Shown: positions 8,202-16,831 of the stretch, one piece after another | How positions within the stretch are numbered: position 1 is the stretch's first letter | Layout: every line of letters begins with the position of its first letter | NCBI RefSeq assembly: GCF_001906925.1 | Contig: NZ_MRWQ01000022.1 | Span: 22,973-86,972 of the forward strand | Direction: 5' to 3' | Length of the DNA: 64,000 nt | Source of the DNA: Domibacillus mangrovi | Lineage (GTDB): Bacteria > Bacillota > Bacilli > Bacillales > Domibacillaceae | Notes under the pieces: generated by a model | The model's input: only the letters and a program-made list of their open reading frames with translations | What the model was told of the DNA's origin: nothing | Databases searched by the model: none | Position numbers and translations under genes: made by a program

Positions 8202-8370
8202 GTTACTCAGTCCGAACGCCAACAAGATTTGTTTATTAAACCATCCTCGGTAATAAAATGAATTAATCTATTAGAACGCAAAGGTTTAGTTAAGAGGACA
8301 AATAATAGGAAAGACGATAGAGTTAAAAAATTAGTTTGACTTATAAGGGTTTCTAAGAGCGATTTTATTC
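8202..8370 (+). pseudogene. MarR-family regulator fragment
   Basis: One frame reads VTQSERQQDLFIKPSSVIK, stop, INLLERKGLVKRTNNRKDD, RVKKLV, stop, LIRVSK. This is the DNA-binding helix and wing of a MarR protein. Two in-frame stops and no start or dimerisation domain show it is dead. Confidence 0.75.
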
Positions 8371-8394
8371 CTTCCAGGTACACTTCCTTTCTAT

Positions 8395-8482
8395 GTTTCT
8401 TCTATTGCAAATTTCAATACAATTGTTTTCCAATACCACTTCCGCGATCTGTAACAATGGCGACTTTATTTTGAAATCTCAT
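8395..8482 (-). pseudogene. Short-chain dehydrogenase N-terminal remnant
   Basis: From an ATG at 8482 on the minus strand the peptide MRFQNKVAIVTDRGSGIGK is the Rossmann N-terminus of an SDR oxidoreductase, with the first Gly of GxxxGxG altered to Asp/Arg. A frameshift then leads to TIVLKFAIEET and stops. The rest of the gene is missing. Confidence 0.75.
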
Positions 8483-8562
8483 GAGAGTTCCTCTAATTTA
8501 AACATGATCGGTCAAATGCCCATTTTAAATTGAAAGTAATCGTATTTTTGAATGTATAGAAT

Positions 8563-8608
8563 TAAAAAATAAGCAGTGCTAGTAAAAGCTAGCATTGCTT
8601 ATTTTTTA
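8563..8608. terminator. Strong bidirectional terminator
   Basis: AAAATAAGCAGTGCTAG pairs with CTAGCATTGCTTATTTT around a 6-nt loop, with A and T runs on either side. It lies about 30 bp past the end of the minus-strand CofE-like gene. Confidence 0.85.
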
Positions 8609-8640
8609 TATACCATTTTTGAATTACTGAATAATTACTA

Positions 8641-9831
8641 TTATTTTGTATAGTTATCAAAATAACCTTGTATAAAGACAATCGGTGTACCTTTATCTCC
8701 GCTTCCTGAAGTTAAATCGGAGAGAGAGCCGATAAGGTCAGTAAGTTTTCTAGGTGTAGTACCTTGTGCTTCCATTGATCCCACAAGATCCTCCTCTTTA
8801 TTGTTAATAAATTGGGAGATAGCTTGTTTAAGCTCTTCGCCTCTTAAATCGGCAAAGTTATTATCAGCAAGATATTTTAACTTCACTTCATTAGGTGTAC
8901 CATCAAGACCTGATGTGTAAGCAGGTGATACAACTGGATCAGCAAGTTCCCATATCTTACCGACCGGATCTTTGAATGCTCCATCTCCATAAACCATGAC
9001 TTCAATATTTTTACCAGTCTTTTCTTTGAGCATATGTTGTATGTTATCAACGATAGATTGGCAATTACGTGGGAAAAGTTTAACACTATCGTCTGTTGAT
9101 TTATTTGAGCCTAGCAGGCCATAAGCTTCATTACATCCACTGCCATCAATAGACTCTGATAATATGTTATCAAGGCTATAAATTTTATCTCCACCATTTG
9201 CTTTTAATATTCTCTTCGTTCTAAATCTTGTATGAATATCGCAAGTAAGAACACTTTTTGTGTAATTCAAAATGGTTTTTGCATTATTTGAGAAGATAAC
9301 TTCACATTCAACATCGAATTCCTCAACTAATGATTTATAATAGTCAATATAATCAACGCCAGTAAAAGTATGTTTGATATATCCAAAATGATCACGGAAT
9401 TGTTTTTCTGTTAAAACATCTGTCCAAGGATTAACTCCCTTTTCATCAAGTACGTCTATATCTACTAAGTGATTACCAACTTCATCAGATGGGTAGCTAA
9501 GCATTAATACAATTTTTTTAGCTCCTTTTGCAATACCGCGAAGACAGTTTGCAAAACGATTACGACTTAAGATAGGGAATATGACTCCAATAGTATCTTC
9601 TCCGTATTTTGAATAAACATCTTTAGCAATATGATCGATAGTTGCATAATTACCTTGAGCACGAGCAACGATTGATTCTGTTAATGTAACGATATCTTTA
9701 TCATTAAATTTAAAGCCTTCAACTTCTGAAGCTTTTAACACACTATCTACAACGATTTCCTCGATATTGTCACCTTGATTTATGATTGGGCAACGAAGCC
9801 CCCTCACAACTGTTCCAACTACTCTTTCCAA
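8641..9831 (-). CDS. Coenzyme F420-0:L-glutamate ligase-like (CofE/COG1478) protein
   Basis: The 396-residue protein has a CofE-like N-terminal region: PIINQGDNIEEIVVDSVLKA (about 15-34) and FNDKDIVTLTESIVARAQGN (about 42-61) match the GD-loop and the glycine-rich nucleotide strand of F420 glutamate ligases. The C-terminal half (after about 200) contains GSGCNEAYGLLGSNKS and KLFPRNC and differs from the archaeal enzyme. No other F420 genes are nearby, and Bacillaceae are not known for F420, so the real substrate is probably another acidic molecule ligated to glutamate or another amino acid. A LysR-type gene is divergent across a 120-bp promoter region and probably controls it. Confidence 0.6.
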   Translation of the reverse strand: MERVVGTVVRGLRCPIINQGDNIEEIVVDSVLKASEVEGFKFNDKDIVTLTESIVARAQGNYATIDHIAKDVYSKYGEDTIGVIFPILSRNRFANCLRGIAKGAKKIVLMLSYPSDEVGNHLVDIDVLDEKGVNPWTDVLTEKQFRDHFGYIKHTFTGVDYIDYYKSLVEEFDVECEVIFSNNAKTILNYTKSVLTCDIHTRFRTKRILKANGGDKIYSLDNILSESIDGSGCNEAYGLLGSNKSTDDSVKLFPRNCQSIVDNIQHMLKEKTGKNIEVMVYGDGAFKDPVGKIWELADPVVSPAYTSGLDGTPNEVKLKYLADNNFADLRGEELKQAISQFINNKEEDLVGSMEAQGTTPRKLTDLIGSLSDLTSGSGDKGTPIVFIQGYFDNYTK

Positions 9832-9951
9832 TATAATCGCTCCTTACAACTATTAAAGTGAATTTTAAAAATATATCTATTTGTACTATACATCGTTGTA
9901 ATAATATAAGTAAAATTAATATATTGAATATCTTATATAAGGAGTGATTAT

Positions 9952-10836
9952 ATGGTGATTAAATTAGATTTATATAAAGTTTTTTGTAAGGTAGCGAAAA
10001 GTGAAAGTTTTTCCAAGGCAGCAAAAGATCTTTACTTGACACAACCAGCTGTTAGCCAAGCGATTATGCAGTTAGAAAGAGAGTTAGATACACGTCTTTT
10101 TAATAGAACACCTAAGGGAGTTTCATTAACAAATGAAGGTAGTCTTCTGTTTGAATACGTTAATTCGGCTATTAATTTAATTGATGTTGGAGAAGAAAAA
10201 ATTTTAGAATTTAAGAATTTAACGGCAGGGGAATTAAAGATAGGTGTAGGAGATACGATTTCTAAGTATTTCTTACTTCCCTGTTTAGAAGCTTTCCATA
10301 ATAGATATCCCAATATCAAGTTTTATATTGTTAATGGTACAACAGTTGAACTCTGTTCGATCTTAAAATCAGGAGAGGTGGATATTGCCATTTGTAACCT
10401 CCCTATTGATGATCCTACATTAGAACTGAGACCATGTTTTGATATCCAAGATACGTTTGTTTACGGGGAGAAATTTAAAAAAATATTTTCTAAACCATTA
10501 AGCTTTCAGGAATTAGTAAAACTGCCATTAATTTTTCTTGAACCAAAATCAAATTCTAGAAAGTACGTAGAGGATTACATGATTTCTAAAGGTATCAAGA
10601 TTTCGCCCGAATTTGAATTAGGTTCCCATGATTTATTATTGGAGTTTGCCAAAATAAATTTAGGGATAGCATGTGTGACGAAAGAATTTTCCCAAGAGTA
10701 TTTAAATAAAGGATTAGTATATGAAGTACAATTAAATGAAGAGATACCAAAGAGAAATATAGGAGTATGTTTTTTGAAAAGCGTGCCTCTATCACCAGCT
10801 TCAACAAAATTTGTTGAGATTATAGAAAATAAATAG
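9952..10836 (+). CDS. LysR-family transcriptional regulator
   Basis: The 294-residue LysR protein has a winged helix at residues 1-62 (FSKAAKDLYLTQPAVSQAIMQLERELDTRLF) and a periplasmic-binding-protein-like effector domain from about 90. AAGGAGTG lies upstream of the ATG. It is divergent from the CofE-like ligase gene and shares an AT-rich 120-bp promoter region with it, the usual arrangement for a LysR regulator and its target. The effector is unknown; a substrate or product of the ligase is the natural guess. Confidence 0.9.
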   Translation: MVIKLDLYKVFCKVAKSESFSKAAKDLYLTQPAVSQAIMQLERELDTRLFNRTPKGVSLTNEGSLLFEYVNSAINLIDVGEEKILEFKNLTAGELKIGVGDTISKYFLLPCLEAFHNRYPNIKFYIVNGTTVELCSILKSGEVDIAICNLPIDDPTLELRPCFDIQDTFVYGEKFKKIFSKPLSFQELVKLPLIFLEPKSNSRKYVEDYMISKGIKISPEFELGSHDLLLEFAKINLGIACVTKEFSQEYLNKGLVYEVQLNEEIPKRNIGVCFLKSVPLSPASTKFVEIIENK

Positions 10837-10901
10837 GCATAAAATATTTTGCTGTTAATTAATCGTTTAGCATGCTTGTTAAATTATAAATAAAGATTTT
10901 T

Positions 10902-11070
10902 TTATTTCGTTTCATACATAATTCCCATTTTCGAATTTGTATGCCAAGCTGTCTCTTGCTGGCTTTCAGCGAATGCTTCTTTGTGACAAGCTGCGGCTGA
11001 ATGGCAGGCAGAATGGTGTTGTTTCTGCATCATTATTTAGAGGTTCACTGGAAGAAAACTGTATGATTCA
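10902..11070 (-). pseudogene. Protein C-terminus remnant, copy B
   Basis: On the minus strand this matches copy A at 1734-1905. DAETTPF is encoded first, a frameshift follows, then AFAESQQETAWHTN and a stop at 10902. The two copies share long identical stretches such as GATGCAGAAACAA and TTGGCAT with scattered substitutions between. No start codon or ribosome site is seen. Confidence 0.45.
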
Positions 11071-11116
11071 GGCTAGTTAACACGCATTGTTTTTCTATAG
11101 TAATGAACATAAAATG

Positions 11117-11163
11117 ACGGTGTCTGTCCTCAGTACAGTAAAAAATGGAGGACTGACACCGTT
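11117..11163. terminator. Terminator for the small membrane protein gene
   Basis: ACGGTGTCTGTCCTC pairs with GAGGACTGACACCGT around a 17-nt loop, with A and T flanks. It sits just past the stop of the minus-strand gene ending at 11174. Confidence 0.8.
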
Positions 11164-11173
11164 TTATTCTTAC

Positions 11174-11290
11174 TTAATTATTGTCGTGTCTTTGAGGATC
11201 TAGTGCGGATCGAACAAAGTGGAAAAACACTCCGCCAATTAGTCCAAGCATAAGAAGAAACCCTACTGTGATTGTCCATAAATAAGCCAA
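11174..11290 (-). CDS. Small single-span membrane protein (38 aa)
   Basis: The peptide LAYLWTITVGFLLMLGLIGG continues VFFHFVRSALDPQRHDNN: one hydrophobic helix of about 20 residues with a positively charged, His- and Asp-containing tail. The start is the TTG at 11290, which has an excellent ribosome site (AAAGGAGGGG) six nt upstream; an upstream reading has none. A strong terminator follows. The size and shape resemble small YtzI-like membrane proteins, but I cannot assign a family. It is divergent from the sulfatase gene. Confidence 0.6.
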   Translation of the reverse strand: MAYLWTITVGFLLMLGLIGGVFFHFVRSALDPQRHDNN

Positions 11291-11429
11291 GAAAACCCCT
11301 CCTTTTTTGATGTATATGCATGCCGATAAATAAAATTTCCGTTTGAACATGTATTTCAACAGGTCAATTTTTACTTGAATGTACATAAGGTAGTAAAGCA
11401 TTTGTCATGTTAAAAGGGAGGGAAACAAG

Positions 11430-13232
11430 ATGCGTGGGAAAAAACGAAGTTGCATCGATCTTCATAAGAAACGACCGAATATCCTCATCTTAATGGTTGA
11501 TCAGGAACGCTTTCCATCGGTCTATGAAACAAAGAAGTTGAAGGATTGGCAGCAAGAAAACTTAGTCACGCAACAATTATTACGAAAGAACGGCATGGAG
11601 TTTTTAAATCATTATGCTGGGAGTACGGCTTGCTCTCCAAGCAGAGCAACTTTATATACAGGGCAATATCCGTCACTTCATGGAGTTACCCAAACGACTG
11701 GTGTTGCTAAAGAACCATTTGATCCCGATGTGTTTTGGCTCGATCCAAACACGGTTCCGACTATGGGAGATTACTTTCGTGCAGCCGGATATCGTACGTT
11801 TTGGAAAGGGAAATGGCACGCCTCAGATGAAGATATATTAATTCCAGGTACACACAATGCATTTCCGAGCTATCGTTCAAAAACAGGCATACGTAGTAAA
11901 AAGAAAGAACGGCTGTATCAAAGTGCGAACCGTCTCGATCATTTTGGATTCAATGATTGGATTGGACCGGAACCGCATGGCACAAATCCAAGAAACTCGG
12001 GATCATCCGCAGGAAATGGCACGAGCGGTCGTGATGAAGTGTATTCAGCTGATACGGTAAAGCTGATCAAATCGCTAGAAAAAAAATCAACAAAAGATGA
12101 TACGCCGTGGTTTATCATGTGTTCCTTTGTAAATCCTCATGATATTGCGCTATACGGTGTGATAACAGCGCATGACCCAGATTTTAACTTTGATGTCGAT
12201 CCAACACTGCCGCGCATTCAACCAGCTCCGACAAGTAGGGAGTCTCTTTTAACGAAACCAACAGCACAAGAAAGCTACCGCCTCACATACCCAAAAGCAT
12301 TGCAGCCGATCGTAGACAACAATTTTTATCGTCAATTGTATTACAGCTTACAAAAAAAGGCTGATCAAGAAATGCTTAAAGTCTTTAAAACCCTTCAAAA
12401 ATCAAGCTTTTATAAAAATACAATCGTTTTATTTACATCAGATCATGGAGAACTTCTAGGGGCACACGGTGGTCTCTATCAAAAGTGGTATAACATGTAT
12501 GAAGAATCGATTCACGTCCCGTTAATCATTCATAGTCCGACCCTTTTTCAAAAAAGAAAAAAGACCGAAATACTAACAAGTCATGTGGACGTTCTCCCGA
12601 CATTATTAGGACTGGCAGGAATAAAGGCAGATTATATACAAGAAAAGCTCTCAAAAGATCATAATGAAGTCCATCCATTCGTCGGGCGAGATTTGACACC
12701 GCTCTTGAAAGGGAATGAACCTTGTTGTAGAGTAGACGAACCTCTCTATTTTATGTCGGATGATGATATTACAAAAGGATTGAATCAAACGACTGCAACA
12801 GGCGAACCTTATAAATCAGTCATCCAACCAAATCATATCGAAGCGGTTATTACAACGCTTCCAACAGGAGAGGAAAATAAAAAAGAGATCTGGAAATTTG
12901 CTCGTTATTATGATAATCCTCAGTTTTGGAGTAGCCCAGGCTGTAGTGATACATCTGTAACAAAGTGTCAATCAAACGACACCCAGCCGATCGAATGCTT
13001 TGTAAAGAATACGAAAAAAGAACCAGTTCCGGACCAGTTTGAGTTATACAATCTTACAATGGATCCACTAGAAGAAAAAAATTTAGCCAACCCTGCCTTC
13101 GTAACGGAAGAATCGGCCAACATCCAGCGAATTTTAGCAAGGATACTTGAAGAACAGTGCAAGCAAAAAAGACTTTCTCCAACGAGTGGGAATGTTCCTG
13201 GTATGCCATCTTGTCGTAGCATAGAAGAATGA
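11430..13232 (+). CDS. Sulfatase (Cys-type, arylsulfatase/choline-sulfatase-like)
   Basis: The 600-residue protein of the alkaline-phosphatase superfamily has the N-terminal metal strand RPNILILMVDQ (about 15-25), the signature C68-S-P-S-R72 in GSTACSPSRATLYTGQYPS, and the second metal site TSDHGELLGAHGG. The Cys in CSPSR must be oxidised to formylglycine for activity, and no maturase lies in the window. There is no clear signal peptide, so it probably acts in the cytoplasm or uses a non-classical route. Two Cys clusters near the C-terminus (SPGCSDTSVTKCQ) are unusual. The stop codon directly abuts repeat copy R2. The substrate is not predictable. Confidence 0.85.
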   Translation: MRGKKRSCIDLHKKRPNILILMVDQERFPSVYETKKLKDWQQENLVTQQLLRKNGMEFLNHYAGSTACSPSRATLYTGQYPSLHGVTQTTGVAKEPFDPDVFWLDPNTVPTMGDYFRAAGYRTFWKGKWHASDEDILIPGTHNAFPSYRSKTGIRSKKKERLYQSANRLDHFGFNDWIGPEPHGTNPRNSGSSAGNGTSGRDEVYSADTVKLIKSLEKKSTKDDTPWFIMCSFVNPHDIALYGVITAHDPDFNFDVDPTLPRIQPAPTSRESLLTKPTAQESYRLTYPKALQPIVDNNFYRQLYYSLQKKADQEMLKVFKTLQKSSFYKNTIVLFTSDHGELLGAHGGLYQKWYNMYEESIHVPLIIHSPTLFQKRKKTEILTSHVDVLPTLLGLAGIKADYIQEKLSKDHNEVHPFVGRDLTPLLKGNEPCCRVDEPLYFMSDDDITKGLNQTTATGEPYKSVIQPNHIEAVITTLPTGEENKKEIWKFARYYDNPQFWSSPGCSDTSVTKCQSNDTQPIECFVKNTKKEPVPDQFELYNLTMDPLEEKNLANPAFVTEESANIQRILARILEEQCKQKRLSPTSGNVPGMPSCRSIEE

Positions 13233-13233
13233 A

Positions 13234-13436
13234 TTTATCCCGCATTAACGGGCAGTAAGACCCCCGCTTCAAGCCGTCGAAAAGAAAAGGAGGATAAGCG
13301 GGGGATCAACTGCTCGTAAAAGCCCGATTGGTTCGGGCCGGCCGAAGCCGGTCACTCAGGTATTGCCGCTTACCTGAGTTCCTTTTTATTCAGTGGGGGA
13401 TGAAGAAAACCCCGACTAAATGAAGTTTCACTTTAT
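13234..13436 (+). repeat. Hairpin-rich repeat, copy R2
   Basis: The copy starts 2 nt after the sulfatase stop and is bounded by TTTAT. The inner stem CCCCCGCTT/AAGCGGGGG is perfect. The outer stem is CGGGCAGT/ACTGCTCG with one G-U. It keeps the GCCCG/CGGGC, CCGGC/GCCGG and CTCAGGTA/TACCTGAG hairpins. The last ATTCAGTGGGGG stem has two mismatches here. It probably forms the 3' untranslated region of the sulfatase mRNA. Confidence 0.85.
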
Positions 13437-13640
13437 TAACAACATAGGAGCATATAGAACCGAAACGCAGTAAAAGCACTCGGTTTTGAGGTTAGTGGTA
13501 TATAAGCAAAAGGTTATTAAAATAGTGGGATAAAGAGAAGTGATCAGTTGCATAGGCGGCTGGTTTTTTTGTTTTTGAGATAAATGGTGAAAAGAGGGAG
13601 TTTAAGCAGCTTTCTTTAAAAAGAAGCGAAGGACTGACAT
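13437..13640. other. Stretch without a supported gene
   Basis: No coding frame or conserved RNA was recognised between repeat R2 and the terminator-like hairpin at 13648. The sequence may be gene debris. Confidence 0.5.
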
Positions 13641-13647
13641 GTATTCT

Positions 13648-13682
13648 AAACAGCCGGAAATAATAAAGGTTGGGCTGTTTTT
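13648..13682 (+). terminator. Terminator-like hairpin
   Basis: AAACAGCC pairs with GGGCTGTTT, followed by T residues. No intact gene precedes it, so it may be a leftover of a lost gene. Confidence 0.5.
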
Positions 13683-13895
13683 ATCATATATCTATTTCCT
13701 GCCGTACATAAATTCACCGGTTTACGATTGTACCAACTGTACAAATATTCATAATAATTCATTTGTGTAGTGTATATAAAACAAGTTATAAAAGGAACAC
13801 TTTTGTGTTGTAATATTTGGACTGCTGGTATAACATAGTCTATGCATGAAATATATGTGCAAAAAATGAACTGTAAGTTTATAGGGGGAACAACA

Positions 13896-15407
13896 ATGGA
13901 ACATGCTATAAAAAAGGCGGATCGTCCACCGTACGGGCTTATTGCTGTACTGATGATCGGCGCTTTTATTAGTTTTTTAAACAATACGTTACTAAATATC
14001 GCATTGCCGTCTATTATGAAGGACTTAAATGTAGGCCCATCGACTGTACAGTGGTTAACGACAGGATTTATGTTAGTAAATGGGATTTTGATACCTACTA
14101 CGGCTTTCTTAATTCAAAAATTTTCTGTTCGCCATTTATTTTTAGCATCTATGGGTTTATTTACACTTGGGACTATTCTTGCTGGCTTTGCTCATGCATT
14201 TCCTCTCTTATTAACCGGTCGAATGGTTCAAGCTTCTGGTTCGGCCATCATGATGCCTTTGTTAATGAATGTCATGTTGACGAGCTTTCCTGTGGAAAAA
14301 AGGGGAGCTGCCATGGGTGTTTTCGGTTTCGTTTTAATGGGCGCACCAGCGATTGGCCCGACTTTATCGGGCTGGATCATTGAACATTATGATTGGAGGA
14401 TGCTTTTCCACTTTGTTACGCCAATTGCAGCTGTTATTGTGTTGATTGGCTTTTTCGTGCTTAAAGATAAAAAGGATAAAGTGGAGATCCGTCTTGATTT
14501 ATTTTCGCTTTTATTATCAAGTGTAGGCTTTGGTGGCTTATTGTATGGATTTAGTTCGGCAGGCAATAAAGGCTGGGATAGCCCTCAAGTCTATGGGACG
14601 ATTATTGTTGGAGCCCTTTCATTGGTTTCGTTTATTTTACGTCAATATAAATTGGACAGACCAATGCTTGAATTCAGGATCTTTAAATATCCGATGTTTG
14701 CCTTATCATCGGTCATTTCTATGGTTCTTACGATGGCCATGTTTTCTGCTATGCTGCTTCTGCCTATTTATGTTCAAACAATACGTGGGATATCTCCAAT
14801 AGATGCAGGTTTACTGATGATGCCAGGGGCGATTTTGATGGCCGTCATGTCACCGATTACAGGGAAATTATTTGATAAGTATGGAGGACGTGTATTAGCT
14901 GTCATTGGCTTAATCATCACAACAGTAACGACTTATTATTTTAGTCAATTAACTTTGGATACTAGCTATACACATTTAATGATTTTATATTCTGTACGGA
15001 TGTTTGGTATATCGATGGTGATGATGCCAGTTTCGACGAATGGCTTAAATCAATTGCCAGCACGCTTCTATCCACACGGTACGGCCATGAATAATACATT
15101 ACAGCAAGTATCAGGCGCCATTGGTACGGCGTTGCTAGTTACAATCATGTCTACTCGTGCGGAAACATATGCGACTGAATTGGCCGCAGGTGCTGTAGGA
15201 AATGTAACGGCAACAGCCGAAATGCAGCAGCAGGTTGCTATGCAGGCCATGTTAGAGGGAATTAACGATGCTTTCTTAGTGGCTACCTTTATTGCAGGTG
15301 TTGCACTTGTTCTTGCTTTCTTTATTAAACGAGCAAAACAAGCAGAAGACCATTTAGAAGGAAAACCATCAGGTGAAAAAATTGTTACTAAATTGGCCGA
15401 TCATTAA
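13896..15407 (+). CDS. MFS multidrug exporter, DHA2 (14-TMS) family
   Basis: The 503-residue membrane protein has the DHA2 signature: motif A-like start ISFLNNTLLNIALPSIMKDL near 28-47, then WLTTGFMLVNGILIP, and GFVLMGAPAIGPTLSGWI (motif C, antiporter family) near 145-162. Fourteen hydrophobic segments are apparent, as in LmrB/EmrB drug-proton antiporters. The start is the ATG at 13896 with GGGGGAACA upstream; an in-frame ATG 54 nt earlier has no ribosome site. It stands alone, with a bidirectional terminator shared with the convergent gene. The drug substrate is unknown. Confidence 0.88.
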   Translation: MEHAIKKADRPPYGLIAVLMIGAFISFLNNTLLNIALPSIMKDLNVGPSTVQWLTTGFMLVNGILIPTTAFLIQKFSVRHLFLASMGLFTLGTILAGFAHAFPLLLTGRMVQASGSAIMMPLLMNVMLTSFPVEKRGAAMGVFGFVLMGAPAIGPTLSGWIIEHYDWRMLFHFVTPIAAVIVLIGFFVLKDKKDKVEIRLDLFSLLLSSVGFGGLLYGFSSAGNKGWDSPQVYGTIIVGALSLVSFILRQYKLDRPMLEFRIFKYPMFALSSVISMVLTMAMFSAMLLLPIYVQTIRGISPIDAGLLMMPGAILMAVMSPITGKLFDKYGGRVLAVIGLIITTVTTYYFSQLTLDTSYTHLMILYSVRMFGISMVMMPVSTNGLNQLPARFYPHGTAMNNTLQQVSGAIGTALLVTIMSTRAETYATELAAGAVGNVTATAEMQQQVAMQAMLEGINDAFLVATFIAGVALVLAFFIKRAKQAEDHLEGKPSGEKIVTKLADH

Positions 15408-15473
15408 ACGTTGATATCTGTTCTTAATTTCTGTTGAAGTATTTGGCAAGAGAAGTAAAGCATTTCGTAAAAC

Positions 15474-15521
15474 AAAAGGAGAGGAGCAATCGTCATATGA
15501 TGATTGCTCCTCTCCTTTTTT
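15474..15521. terminator. Strong bidirectional terminator between convergent MFS genes
   Basis: AAAAGGAGAGGAGCAATC pairs perfectly with GATTGCTCCTCTCCTTTT, and T and A runs lie on either side. It ends both MFS transcripts. Confidence 0.92.
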
Positions 15522-15610
15522 GAATGAAGATGACGCTGTGAGCGTCGATTAAGATGATTTAGAATATCTTTTAAATTCCATTTATAGGGTGTTACTTTTC
15601 TCGTTATCAA

Positions 15611-16819
15611 TTAAACCAAAGTCGAAGTGTGGCTACTCGGTTCTACTGCGCTTTCCTTTTTGCCATGCAGGAAGTAGTACGGAATAGAAGTTGCCAGGAT
15701 CACAACACCAATAATGACATATAGCGTACTATAGCCGGTTAATGGAATAATGAACCCAAGTAGATAAGGACCGAATCCAAGTCCTGCGTCAAGAAATATA
15801 AAGAAGGTCGACGTGGCCAATCCCATACGATGAGGAGGGGTCAATTTAACGGCAATCGCCTGAGTACTTGACTGCATATTACCGAATCCCAGGCCAATTA
15901 GGAAACCGGCTAATAATAAAGTGCTGCTTTTATCTGCTGAACTTAAAAGCAACATTCCTGCTCCAAAGATAAGAAAGGCGGGATACATGATAAAGTTCGC
16001 GCCTTTTACGTCTATTAAGCGGCCAGTGAATGGGCGTGATACTAATACGGCGACTGCATATACGACGAAGAAGAAGCTTGCTGTATTCACCAGGTCAATT
16101 TCAATGGCATAGAAACTAATGAAAGAAAGGACGCTGGAGTAACAAAAGGCGATTGCGAGAGTAATAAATGCGATGGGCAGTGCCTTTGGCTCAATAAAGC
16201 TGGAAAGATTGAATCCTTTTATTTCAGCAGTTTTTGTTGCTGATTCTAGTGCCGGCACATATACGAAGAATGCAGTGATCAAACTAAGGATCCCTAAAGC
16301 AAGGCAGAAACTAAAAATCATTTGGAAGCTTGTGTGTTGGCTCATATATAGTCCGATGAATGGTCCGATTGCTGTAGCCAGTGTCGCACTCATGCTGTAG
16401 TAGCCGATGCCTTCTCCTTTTCTTGTTGCCGGGATAATCTGGGCTACAATCGTTCCGGTTGCTGTGCTGGCCATACCAAGTGCAATACCATGGATGAAAC
16501 GGTTAATAAGCAGGAAGGTGATCCCGAAATTGACAAAATATAAAAGTGTCGTCAACGTAAAAAAGATTAACCCAATGAACAACGTTCTCTTACGGCCAAT
16601 CGAATGCATAATGCGGCCGATAAACAGCCGCCCAATTAAAGTTCCGATAATAAAAATTCCCGATATAAGTCCGGCCTGACTTGTAGAAGCATTCAATTCA
16701 TCTACTGCGTAGACTGCGAGGGTCACCATTAATAAATAGAAAATTAACGTTAAGAAAAAATTGACGGAGGAAACGATGATAAAGTCCTTCGTCCACAGTT
16801 TAGGTCTTGATTGATTCAC
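15611..16819 (-). CDS. MFS transporter (12-TMS), MarR-linked
   Basis: The 402-residue protein has an MFS fold with motif A GRLFIGRIMHSIGRKRTLFIG near 63-83 and a second half beginning near 215 after a short cytoplasmic loop. Start is GTG at 16819. It lies 12 nt behind a MarR-family gene on the same strand, and the pair shares the operator at 17286-17310. This arrangement is typical of a drug or metabolite exporter that is repressed until the substrate binds MarR. Confidence 0.85.
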   Translation of the reverse strand: MNQSRPKLWTKDFIIVSSVNFFLTLIFYLLMVTLAVYAVDELNASTSQAGLISGIFIIGTLIGRLFIGRIMHSIGRKRTLFIGLIFFTLTTLLYFVNFGITFLLINRFIHGIALGMASTATGTIVAQIIPATRKGEGIGYYSMSATLATAIGPFIGLYMSQHTSFQMIFSFCLALGILSLITAFFVYVPALESATKTAEIKGFNLSSFIEPKALPIAFITLAIAFCYSSVLSFISFYAIEIDLVNTASFFFVVYAVAVLVSRPFTGRLIDVKGANFIMYPAFLIFGAGMLLLSSADKSSTLLLAGFLIGLGFGNMQSSTQAIAVKLTPPHRMGLATSTFFIFLDAGLGFGPYLLGFIIPLTGYSTLYVIIGVVILATSIPYYFLHGKKESAVEPSSHTSTLV

Positions 16820-16831
16820 CTTATTATCCCC

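Noticed and set aside
13646..13984. 112-codon minus-strand frame over the DHA2 exporter start
   Set aside because: It runs antisense to a clear MFS gene and through its promoter, with no ribosome site.
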